Assembly (NCBI RefSeq): GCF_900111985.1
Contig: NZ_FOKI01000020.1
Coordinates: 1-64,000 of the forward strand
Reading direction: 5' to 3'
Length of the DNA stretch: 64,000 nucleotides
Origin: Clostridium frigidicarnis
GTDB lineage: Bacteria; Bacillota; Clostridia; Clostridiales; Clostridiaceae
The position numbers and the translations under genes are program-made. Below are positions 56,785 through 64,000 of this stretch, piece by piece (the stretch's first letter is position 1; each line of letters starts with the position of its first letter). Below the pieces are notes generated by a model that was not told where the DNA came from, searched no databases, and saw only the letters and a program-made list of their open reading frames with translations.

Positions 56785-57783
56785 CTAAATTTCAACGTAC
56801 TCATCATAAAACCATTTTATAAAAGTATTTTTTTCGTCCCTCGATTCTAAAACCTTATTAAATTTATTTATAAATACACTCTCATCAAACATCTGGTTCT
56901 TGTTATAGTAATTACACACTAGCTCTATTAAATTTTTAGGATAATTTAAATAAGAATACATGATCTTAAACTCTATATCTGATATAGGTCTAACTTCATT
57001 GTATGATTCTATTATTTCTTTTCCCCTTTCAATATCATAATTTAAATATCTTAATATTTCAAAAAGAAATTTTGCTAAGTTTATAGCACCTATACCTAAA
57101 TAACTATCTTCAATGTCTACAAAATAACATTTATCATCCTTTATTAGTATATTACTGACTTCTATATTTCCCAGGCAAAGACACTTCAATCTTTCTTCCC
57201 TACATATATCATTATAATTAAATTCCATGACCTCGTTTGTAGTTATATTGATTTGTTTTAATATCCACTCTATATTTTCAATAAATAACTCATCAAACTT
57301 ACTTTTATAAATATATCCATCTACTATTTTTTTATAAAATAAAATATTATCAAATGCCATATTGAACTCTTCTTTAATATTTTCCACCTTAATTTCTCTT
57401 AATAAACTCATCTCCCTTTCTGTACAATTTTTATGAATAGAAGCTAATTTTTTAGCTATATTTTTTAAATCATTCATATTATTTAAATTGCATATTGTGT
57501 TACTTGGCATATTTAAAAAATAATATAATTCCTCTAAATCATTAGCTACGAATATATTGTAATCCTCTGAAAATTCATTAGAGTTTTCTATAAGGTTTTT
57601 TAATATCCTTATATTATCCTCGCTATATATTTTTTTCATGTAAAATACTCCATTTTCACATTCTAAAATATACCCTTTTTTAATTGGAAATATATCTTTA
57701 GGCTTTAATCCAACATGTTCAAGAAAATCAGTTGATAAATTATATTCACATAAAAATTTTCTATTGCCATATTTAGAATCCAT
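56785..57783 (-). CDS. CotS-like coat protein, probable pseudokinase
   Basis: 332 residues with the CotS layout: N-lobe remnant (KKGYILECENGVFYMKKIYSE), helical middle, and C-terminal NYPKNLIELVCNYYNKNQMF in place of the FPQDFWQIGIQYYW block. The catalytic loop reads CLCLGNIEVSNILI, so the His and catalytic Asp are lost, while VDIEDS keeps one metal-site Asp. Binding or structural role in the coat is likely. It is the last gene of a three-gene minus-strand unit. Confidence 0.75.
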   Translation of the reverse strand: MDSKYGNRKFLCEYNLSTDFLEHVGLKPKDIFPIKKGYILECENGVFYMKKIYSEDNIRILKNLIENSNEFSEDYNIFVANDLEELYYFLNMPSNTICNLNNMNDLKNIAKKLASIHKNCTEREMSLLREIKVENIKEEFNMAFDNILFYKKIVDGYIYKSKFDELFIENIEWILKQINITTNEVMEFNYNDICREERLKCLCLGNIEVSNILIKDDKCYFVDIEDSYLGIGAINLAKFLFEILRYLNYDIERGKEIIESYNEVRPISDIEFKIMYSYLNYPKNLIELVCNYYNKNQMFDESVFINKFNKVLESRDEKNTFIKWFYDEYVEI

Positions 57784-57792
57784 ACCATCCTC

Positions 57793-58539
57793 CTAATTTA
57801 AAATGCTTAACCCATCCTTTTCTATGCCTCTCAATATTTTATTTTTATACTCATCTTCATTCCAATTTTTCTTTTTCTCTCTATATCTATTAAAATTTTT
57901 CATAAAGTTATATGGAAAATCTATATATCCTTCAATATATTTGTAGCTTATATCATCTAGATTTTCTAAATAACAGATATAACTTATTATCTCTTTTAAA
58001 TTTATATACTCTAATTTTTTTTTCCAGCATAATATTAGTTTTATATAGTCCTCCTCAATTAAATTATAATTACATTGATTTACTGATCCAATATATATAA
58101 TATTATCCACAAGCTTTATATTTTCATCGCATGAATTTCCTACACAAACTTCCATATTATTTACTGAGCGATTTATTAATGTTCTATATTCATCTCTTGA
58201 AATATTATTTATATCTTTTTCGCATCTACTTATCATCTTCTTAGATAACTGCAAAATAATTTTTTCACCTTCTGTACTATTAGCTTTCTTTTCTTCTCTC
58301 TGAATAAAACGTTTTAATTTTATTGTATCTACTAAACAATCTTCTACTCTTTTACCTAAAAAGCTTGGTATAACTTCATGTAATGTGAATTTATATCCTT
58401 TAGATAACTTATGGAATTCATTTAAAGCCTTTATTGTATCTAAATCTAATTGTTTATCAGAGATGTCCTCTAGTTTTTCAATTACAACTCCCCTATTTGA
58501 GAGAAATTCGTTTATATCTTTATAATCTAATTCTTTCAT
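57793..58539 (-). CDS. Short degenerate CotS-like protein
   Basis: 248 residues. The N-lobe is largely missing, the catalytic loop position reads VCVGNSCDENIKLV and the metal motif reads YIGSVNQC, so no kinase residues remain. The C-terminal YIDFPYNFMKNFNRYREKKKNWNEDEYKNKIL still aligns with the CotS tail. It overlaps the upstream cotS gene by 20 nt and is followed 10 nt later by the third gene. Its own start has GGAGGG. Role unknown, probably coat. Confidence 0.65.
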   Translation of the reverse strand: MKELDYKDINEFLSNRGVVIEKLEDISDKQLDLDTIKALNEFHKLSKGYKFTLHEVIPSFLGKRVEDCLVDTIKLKRFIQREEKKANSTEGEKIILQLSKKMISRCEKDINNISRDEYRTLINRSVNNMEVCVGNSCDENIKLVDNIIYIGSVNQCNYNLIEEDYIKLILCWKKKLEYINLKEIISYICYLENLDDISYKYIEGYIDFPYNFMKNFNRYREKKKNWNEDEYKNKILRGIEKDGLSILN

Positions 58540-59563
58540 TAAAATTTCCCTCCTTCATAACCCACTTTAAGTTTTTTGCAAATTCATTCTTTTCTTCTGT
58601 ATCATCCAAAATTTTACACAACTTCTTTTCAAAAAATTCTTCTCCCCAATCTTTTTGCTCCCAATAATATTGAATACCTATTTGCCAAAAATCTTGTGGA
58701 AATTGTATAAAGGCAGCTATTATTGCTAATTCATCATAATATATAGGGTATATTTCGCTATAAGCATTTATTATATCTATTGATTTTTCAATACTCCACT
58801 TACCATTCTTTAAAGTTCTTATAATTAGACTAGCTAAATCATGTAAATGAGTGTCTAAAATACAATAATCAAAATCTATTATTCTTAAAGAATTATCCCT
58901 AAGCATTAACAAATTATGATGAGCAGTATCATGATGACAAAACCCCCTATATACCATCTCATCTCTCATTCTGTTTATATAATTACTTTGTACTATACTC
59001 TTTAAACTCTCATTACAAAGCTCTATGTTTCTTTTTGTATACTCATAATAAAGTTTATCAAATTTACTGGTATTATCTTTTTTCTTTCTAATCCTTTTTC
59101 TAAAATCATATATTTCATCTTTTCTTGTATCAAAGGTTGAATGCCATGCAAGCCATGCTATCCTTGGTTTCATATCTTCATTTACTACAAAACCCCTACT
59201 ACTTAAATGAAGTTTTGCCAAAAATCTAGCTACATTTTCTACTTCTATTGGATTATCATAGTTACTTTCTCTACATATAATCCATGGATTCATATATCCA
59301 AACTCTCTTTCACCTATTTGAATATAATTAGAATTATTTTTAGTTTTTATAAAATCTAAAGTTCCATCAAATCCGTTTTTTTGTAAATGAATAATAGCAT
59401 TTATTATAAAATTAAAATGTCTATATTCATATGATATTTTTTTCAATGAATAATATTTCCCATTATAATCTTCTACTTTGAAGATATTTTTTATTTTCCA
59501 TAGTTCCTTAACATTTATATTGTAATTTTCCTCTATAAGACTCTTTATATATTCTAGTTTCAA
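58520..59563 (-). CDS. CotS family spore coat protein (kinase-like)
   Basis: 347 residues, homologous to the protein at 50327: KYYSLKKISYEYRHFNFIINAIIHLQKNGF, catalytic loop GFCHHDTAHHNLLM and IIDFDYC intact, and IQFPQDFWQIGIQYYWEQKDWGEEFF. It starts with TTG after CGGAGGGAG. It heads a three-gene unit of decreasing kinase conservation and is divergent from a glycosyltransferase. Confidence 0.85.
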   Translation of the reverse strand: MKLEYIKSLIEENYNINVKELWKIKNIFKVEDYNGKYYSLKKISYEYRHFNFIINAIIHLQKNGFDGTLDFIKTKNNSNYIQIGEREFGYMNPWIICRESNYDNPIEVENVARFLAKLHLSSRGFVVNEDMKPRIAWLAWHSTFDTRKDEIYDFRKRIRKKKDNTSKFDKLYYEYTKRNIELCNESLKSIVQSNYINRMRDEMVYRGFCHHDTAHHNLLMLRDNSLRIIDFDYCILDTHLHDLASLIIRTLKNGKWSIEKSIDIINAYSEIYPIYYDELAIIAAFIQFPQDFWQIGIQYYWEQKDWGEEFFEKKLCKILDDTEEKNEFAKNLKWVMKEGNFNERIRL

Positions 59564-59690
59564 AAGTCTCCCTCCGAAATAGCATTTATTTCTTATTATA
59601 TGAATTATTTATATTTATTGTGATAACTTGCACATTTTTACATTAGTATAATATTTATATTAGTATAGTTATAAATTAGGAGTGAAATTT

Positions 59691-60806
59691 ATGAAAATTG
59701 CCATTGATGCTCGTCCTATCAATTGGTATAGGGGAACGGGAATAGGCACTTATACTGAGAATTTATTAAATTCTTTATTAAATATAGACCAATTAAATAA
59801 ATATTACCTTTATTGGTCTTTAGGAAATTATGACTCATTTAAAAAATCCAACTCTGAAATAATAATGACATCAAGACGCCACCATAAATTTTTCCAAGAA
59901 GACTACTTTCCTAATCACTTGCGTAAAGAAGATATAGATTTATTTATGGTACCTCAAAATGGAATAGGACTTTTAGGTGAAGGAGCAAAAAAATACGTTG
60001 TTACTATACATGACTTAATACCATATACCCTACCCGAAACTGTAGGAAAAGGCTACTTAACAAAATTTATTAAAGAAATGCCTTCCATTATAGAAAAATC
60101 TAATGGAATTTTAACTGTTTCTGAACATTCAAAAAAAGATATACTTAAATTTTTTCCTGTTGATGAAAACAAAATTTATGTTACCCCATTAGCTGCTAAT
60201 TCCAACTATACTCCGTATCCTAAAGACGCATGTAAAAGTTATTTAAAAGAAACCTTCGGTATAGATAAGAACTTTATACTTTATGTTGGTGGATTTAGCA
60301 CTAGAAAAAATGTACGTGGACTTATTGATGCATTTAAGCAAGCTAAATTAGATAATGATTATATTTTAGTGCTTCCTGGTTCTGTTAAAGATGAAGGTGA
60401 AAAACTAAAGGACTATGTTAAATCTATCAATATGGATAAAAAAGTATACTTTTTAGGATACTGTGCTGAAGAGACACTTGCTACTCTTTACAGTTTATGT
60501 TCTCTATTTGTTTACCCTTCCTTCTATGAAGGCTTTGGTCTACCAGTACTAGAAGCAATGTGTTGTGGTGCTCCTGTTCTGTGCTCAAATTTGACTTCTA
60601 TACCTGAAGTTATAGGGGATGGTGGTATGACATTTAATCCTTATTCTACTGATGAAATGATAATGTTACTAGAGAATATTCTAAACAATTCTGATGTAAG
60701 TGAGTCTTTATCTAGATATTCTCTTGAACGCAGTAGCAATTTTTCTTGGAATAAAACCGCTAAATTAACTTTAGATGCACTGAATAATATTTACGAATCT
60801 TGTTAA
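59691..60806 (+). CDS. GT4 family glycosyltransferase (CotSA-like), second copy
   Basis: 371 residues, paralogue of the product at 51441: MKIAIDARPINWYRGTGIGTYTENLL, FILYVGGFSTRKNVRGLIDAF, FVYPSFYEGFGLPVLEAMCCGAPVLCSNLTSIPEVIGDGG. The ATG at 59691 follows TTAGGAG; the GTG of the longer frame is in the same site. It is divergent from the CotS gene at 59563 with 127 nt between starts. Confidence 0.87.
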   Translation: MKIAIDARPINWYRGTGIGTYTENLLNSLLNIDQLNKYYLYWSLGNYDSFKKSNSEIIMTSRRHHKFFQEDYFPNHLRKEDIDLFMVPQNGIGLLGEGAKKYVVTIHDLIPYTLPETVGKGYLTKFIKEMPSIIEKSNGILTVSEHSKKDILKFFPVDENKIYVTPLAANSNYTPYPKDACKSYLKETFGIDKNFILYVGGFSTRKNVRGLIDAFKQAKLDNDYILVLPGSVKDEGEKLKDYVKSINMDKKVYFLGYCAEETLATLYSLCSLFVYPSFYEGFGLPVLEAMCCGAPVLCSNLTSIPEVIGDGGMTFNPYSTDEMIMLLENILNNSDVSESLSRYSLERSSNFSWNKTAKLTLDALNNIYESC

Positions 60807-60850
60807 TAATAAAGCTATAGAGACATACATCAACTCCTTTTAATATTTAT

Positions 60851-60890
60851 AAAAGCCATTGGATAACATATAATCCAATGGCTTTTACAT
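60851..60890 (+). terminator. Terminator of the second coat glycosyltransferase
   Basis: Perfect 14-bp hairpin AAAAGCCATTGGAT / ATCCAATGGCTTTT followed by ACATTTTAT; it may work in both directions. Confidence 0.8.
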
Positions 60891-60897
60891 TTTATAT

Positions 60898-60968
60898 TAG
60901 GTACATGAAAGAAAATAACAAGTCAAATAGACTAGCATACTGACTTGTTATTCTTTTCAGATGCCTTA
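60898..60968. repeat. Miniature inverted-repeat element, copy 3 (internally deleted)
   Basis: A 71-nt unit whose left 28 nt (60898-60925) are identical to the inverted right end of copy 1. It then jumps directly to the other terminus (TAGACTAGCATACTGACTTG). It looks like a full element that lost its middle. It sits between a glycosyltransferase and the solute-binding protein gene. Confidence 0.75.
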
Positions 60969-60978
60969 TTTAGTTAAA

Positions 60979-62241
60979 TTATTTTTCCTCTTTTTCTGAT
61001 ATTAATTTTAGTATGTCTTCCTCATACTTTTTAAGATTAGTGTGTATATTATTCCCACTTATAATTTCTATAATATTTTTATCTATAAAATCATCTATTA
61101 AAGTGTAATTCTTAGATATGTTTCTTACATAAGCATATCTTGATATATATTCAAATTTCCTTAATGCCTTGTCATTATCTAAAACTTGTATTCCTTTATC
61201 AAAAGTATCATTAAAATATATGGGTTTATATACAGGTATCATATTATTGTTTATTCCCTCAACTAAAACATCTTTATCTATTAATAACACCTTTAAAAAA
61301 TCCTTAATAACATCCTTATTATTGGATGTTTTAACTATACCAACATTATTAAGTACAGATACCACGGATCTATTTCCTCCTGGCTCAAATGATGGTATTT
61401 TATTAACTCCTAAAGAACCATTAAACTCATTATTTTCTATGTAATTTTCCACCCTATAAATCTCAGCATTACTTCCTAAGAAACAAAGAGTATCTCCATC
61501 TAAAGCATTTTTTATAGGTAAATCTTCATCATTTACTATATTTATAAGATCTAAATCATATAATTGTTTTATCATTTCAAAAGCCATTAACGATTTATTA
61601 TTAAACAAATTTAAATCATCATTATCTGCAAAATCTTCAAGCAACTGATTTGTTAATAGATTATAAAATGAATCTTGTCCTTTGAAATTCACAGAAATAA
61701 GCTTTATTCCCATTTTTTCTTTTAAGGTTTTCCCCAACTCTATAAACTTATCCCATGTATTTATATCTAATTCCGATATACCCAAGTTATTTAATAAATC
61801 TTTTCTATAATACATAGCCATAGCTCGTGAATCTATTGGAAATCCTTTCATTTCCTCTTCTATTTTTAAAGTTTCTAACTTATTTTTATCAAAATCATTA
61901 ATAAAGTCTCCTACATACGGTTTAACATCTTCTAAATAATCTTTATATCTGTACATATCTGTACTTGGAAAAGTAATTAAATCATAATTTTTATTAGTTG
62001 AAACTGCTTCATATATACCTTCTTGTGTTGTTGTTGTAACTGATGTCTTAACCCCTTTATGATAGGCTTTATATATTTCTACTGCCTTATCTATATAGGG
62101 TCTATATTCATTACAGGTAAGTATGTTTAATTCACCACCCAGTATTCTTTTTTCTTTTCTATTATCTATGTAACATGATGTAAATGTAAGAGGAATTAAC
62201 ATACATAAAATAATAATTATACTTTTAAAAACTTTCTTCAA
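60979..62241 (-). CDS. Extracellular solute-binding lipoprotein (ABC type, family 1)
   Basis: 420 residues with a signal peptide and lipobox TFTSC (Cys23), then a periplasmic-binding fold: GELNILTCNEYRPYIDKAVEIYKAYHKGVKTSV at the start and MYYRKDLLNNLGI...TWDKFIELGKTLKEKMG. Such proteins usually feed sugar ABC importers, but no permease or ATPase gene is near, so the partner and ligand are unknown. It starts with TTG after GATGGGTG. Confidence 0.85.
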   Translation of the reverse strand: MKKVFKSIIIILCMLIPLTFTSCYIDNRKEKRILGGELNILTCNEYRPYIDKAVEIYKAYHKGVKTSVTTTTQEGIYEAVSTNKNYDLITFPSTDMYRYKDYLEDVKPYVGDFINDFDKNKLETLKIEEEMKGFPIDSRAMAMYYRKDLLNNLGISELDINTWDKFIELGKTLKEKMGIKLISVNFKGQDSFYNLLTNQLLEDFADNDDLNLFNNKSLMAFEMIKQLYDLDLINIVNDEDLPIKNALDGDTLCFLGSNAEIYRVENYIENNEFNGSLGVNKIPSFEPGGNRSVVSVLNNVGIVKTSNNKDVIKDFLKVLLIDKDVLVEGINNNMIPVYKPIYFNDTFDKGIQVLDNDKALRKFEYISRYAYVRNISKNYTLIDDFIDKNIIEIISGNNIHTNLKKYEEDILKLISEKEEK

Positions 62242-62361
62242 ATTAATTCACCCATCTTTTCATTAATATACTAATATACTAATTATAATATCAAAAATAT
62301 TTAATAAGATAAAGCTACATATAATAAAGTTCATTATATCCAGTTTCTATTACTGTTAATA

Positions 62362-62502
62362 AAAAAATAACAGGTCAAAGATGTCATGTGTATTTCATGC
62401 CAGACAAGGATGTGATATTAGTTCATAGCGCAAGCTATGAACTAATATTACTGACGCAGTGTATGGTATGAAATAGACTATCATACTGACTTGTTATTTT
62501 TT
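62362..62502. repeat. Miniature inverted-repeat element, copy 4 (full length)
   Basis: 141 nt with 16-nt terminal inverted repeats (62362-62377 and 62487-62502, 15 matches) and a perfect central hairpin whose arms meet at loop GCAA (around 62416-62448). Aligns well with the reverse complement of copy 1. Lies between the radical SAM gene end and the solute-binding protein start. Confidence 0.75.
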
Positions 62503-62529
62503 GGATATTCCTAATATACATTATATATT

Positions 62530-63909
62530 TTAACCCTTAGACATTTCTAAATTCCCCTTAGAATTAAAATCTTTTTTCCATGCTTCTTCAGCATAAGGTT
62601 TAAATTCAGCTGCAAGATTATCTAAAGAAGTCATATATTCTCTATCACTAATCATCATCTTTGCTCCACTATCTGTTGGATTAGCTCCGCTTTTTCCAAC
62701 TACTTCTCTTATTACATTTGGATTATCTATCATCATACAAGGCATAAGTAAATTATCATTATAAGGTTGCCTAGCTCTCAACTCCTTAAAGAAAGGACTT
62801 CTAAATACATCTATAAGACTTTTATTCTTTACATTATCACATGCAAAATGAGCAAATATACAAGGTTCTACATCGCCTTTTGAGTTTATATGGCAATAAT
62901 ATTTACCTGCTATACATCCACCAACATACGGAGCATCATTGAAGAAATCTATAGTAAAGTATGGTTTTTCAGTCCTTATATGTCTTGCTCTTCTTCCAAG
63001 TTCTATTCTTTGTTCTGGTTTCAGCATTAAATCTATGCTTGGAGAATCTCCAACTGGCATAAATATAAAATACCAACTCATTTTGCTTCCCTTTTTAATA
63101 AGCATATCTATAAATTCATCGGAACTTACAGTATCCATATTAAATCTTCCAGTAGCTGATGATACCCCAAATAAAACTCCTCTTTCTCTTAATAAATCCA
63201 TTCCATTCATAACTTTATTAAATGTGCCTTTTCCTCTTCTTGCATCAGTCTCTTTTTCAAACCCTTCCAATGAGAACATAGGCATTATATTTCCTAAACC
63301 AGCTATTCTATCTGCTAGTTTTTCATCAAATAAAGTTCCATTTGTAAACGGAGTAAATAATATATCATCATACTTTTCATATATATCTAACATATATTCA
63401 TTGAAGAATGGCTCCCCACCTAATACAACTATATAATATATTCCTAGTTCTCTAGCCTCTCCAACTATTCTATCAACTTCTTCAAAGGTTAAGTCATCCT
63501 TTTTATCATAATTAGCAGCATAACACCCTGCACATCTTAAATTACATCTCATTGATGGGCTAATTAACAGAACAAATGGAACTTTTGTGTTCTCTTTCTC
63601 TAGATATTGTGCTCTTTTAGGCATACCGTACCAAACAGCATTTGCAAGAAAATTAGTGAAAAACTTATTTAAACATTTCTTATTTGTATTTTTCAGTATA
63701 TCTAAAATAAACTCTCTAGTATACTGATTTTCCATGTAATACTTGTAAATGCTATCCACATTTTTTTCAGTTTCTCCATCTTTAGCTAACTTCTTTACCA
63801 ATGAAAAAATTTTTTCTATATTTTTTTCTGGACTCTTATCTAACATATCTGTAATCATTGATATAGTCTTTTGTTTAAACCCCTTTTCCATGGATTCAAT
63901 AATACTCAT
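62530..63909 (-). CDS. Radical SAM protein with SPASM-like C-terminal region
   Basis: 459 residues. A helical N-terminal part (1-110) is followed by SPSMRCNLRCAGCYAANY with cluster cysteines C122, C126, C129, then VLGGEPFFNEYMLD and FTPFTNGTLFDEKLA. The C-terminal CIAGKYYCHINSKGDVEPCIFAHFACDN resembles an auxiliary cluster site. Substrate unknown; peptide or lipid modification are both possible. Start after GGGGTG. An operator-like palindrome lies at the probable -10 region. Confidence 0.85.
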   Translation of the reverse strand: MSIIESMEKGFKQKTISMITDMLDKSPEKNIEKIFSLVKKLAKDGETEKNVDSIYKYYMENQYTREFILDILKNTNKKCLNKFFTNFLANAVWYGMPKRAQYLEKENTKVPFVLLISPSMRCNLRCAGCYAANYDKKDDLTFEEVDRIVGEARELGIYYIVVLGGEPFFNEYMLDIYEKYDDILFTPFTNGTLFDEKLADRIAGLGNIMPMFSLEGFEKETDARRGKGTFNKVMNGMDLLRERGVLFGVSSATGRFNMDTVSSDEFIDMLIKKGSKMSWYFIFMPVGDSPSIDLMLKPEQRIELGRRARHIRTEKPYFTIDFFNDAPYVGGCIAGKYYCHINSKGDVEPCIFAHFACDNVKNKSLIDVFRSPFFKELRARQPYNDNLLMPCMMIDNPNVIREVVGKSGANPTDSGAKMMISDREYMTSLDNLAAEFKPYAEEAWKKDFNSKGNLEMSKG

Positions 63910-63927
63910 AACTACACCCCACTTTTT

Positions 63928-63943
63928 TATACTAACTAGTATA
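63928..63943 (-). promoter_or_regulatory. Palindrome in the promoter region of the radical SAM gene
   Basis: TATACTA and TAGTATA arms separated by 2 nt form a perfect dyad 19-34 nt upstream of the ATG, overlapping a possible -10 box. It fits a TetR/MarR-type operator; no regulator gene is in view, but one could lie beyond the window end. Confidence 0.45.
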
Positions 63944-64000
63944 ATTTATATAATTTTATATTGATTTTTATACATATTTTACATAAATAAAGTAGCATTT

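Noticed and set aside
57793-59563. One cotS gene split by a frameshift
   Set aside because: The gene at 58520-59563 is complete with its own C-terminal tail, and the overlapping 248-codon gene has its own ribosome binding site and repeats the CotS C-terminal pattern; they are two genes.
40654-62502. CRISPR array from the repeated palindromic sequences
   Set aside because: The copies are 140-160 nt, kilobases apart and in both orientations, with no regular spacers and no cas genes.

Overview
The window is low-GC, Gram-positive, endospore-former DNA and is best explained as a chromosomal segment of a Clostridium sensu stricto species. The evidence is the set of sporulation, germination and coat genes (spoIIID, spoIIQ, spoIID, spoIIR, yabG, a SipL-like protein, a gerA operon and several CotS proteins), the F-type ATP synthase operon next to a thiolase, and the gene order murA-spoIID-spoIIQ-spoIIID-mreB and tdk/prmC/prfA/ywlC/ywlE/rpiB/upp, which resembles the equivalent Bacillus neighbourhoods. 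The species cannot be named from the sequence alone. Most genes lie on the minus strand and are closed by strong intrinsic terminators. No phage, insertion sequence, plasmid or CRISPR signal was seen.

Layout: 1-400 is a minus-strand tRNA cluster (Thr, Tyr, Val, and a second Thr cut by the window edge) with its promoter. 599-7795 holds a secreted acidic protein, YyaC, and the sporulation/cell-wall block mreB-spoIIID-spoIIQ-spoIID-murA-ywmB. 8041-14810 is a complete atpIBEFHAGDC operon, probably proton-coupled. 15262-29405 carries thlA, the wall-polymer genes wecB and tagO, dCMP deaminase, upp, rpiB, ywlE, tsaC, a ZIP metal transporter behind a hairpin that hides its ribosome binding site, prfA, a DUF1385-PrmC fusion, tdk, rpmE and rho. 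29626-35433 has pyrG, a small unknown protein, ywiB, a PP-loop RNA-thiolation-like enzyme, a UgtP-like glycosyltransferase and spoIIR. 35493-50197 has gerAA-AB-AC, ispE, the cyanophycin pair cphB-cphA, the SipL-like coat morphogen, veg, yabG and a glucose-type PTS gene with a structured leader. 50274-60890 is a spore-coat accessory region: two divergent cotS/glycosyltransferase modules flank a radical SAM/DUF4130 pair and an AzgA-type purine permease. 60979-63943 holds an orphan solute-binding lipoprotein and a radical SAM protein with an operator-like palindrome.

How the genes work together: spoIIR (forespore signal), spoIIQ and spoIID (engulfment), spoIIID (mother-cell regulator), SipL, YabG and the CotS/CotSA-like proteins (coat), and gerA (germination) cover successive steps of the spore life cycle. 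MurA, TagO, WecB and MreB supply the envelope.

The main non-coding observations are: a family of 70-160 bp palindromic miniature elements (four copies, all between 40 and 63 kb); a second repeat located after the stop codons of mreB and ispE; a candidate 85-nt small RNA between the SipL-like gene and veg, with its own promoter and terminator; and the hairpin over the ZIP transporter start. Several start codons were moved from the longest reading frame to sites with a proper Shine-Dalgarno sequence; several are TTG.
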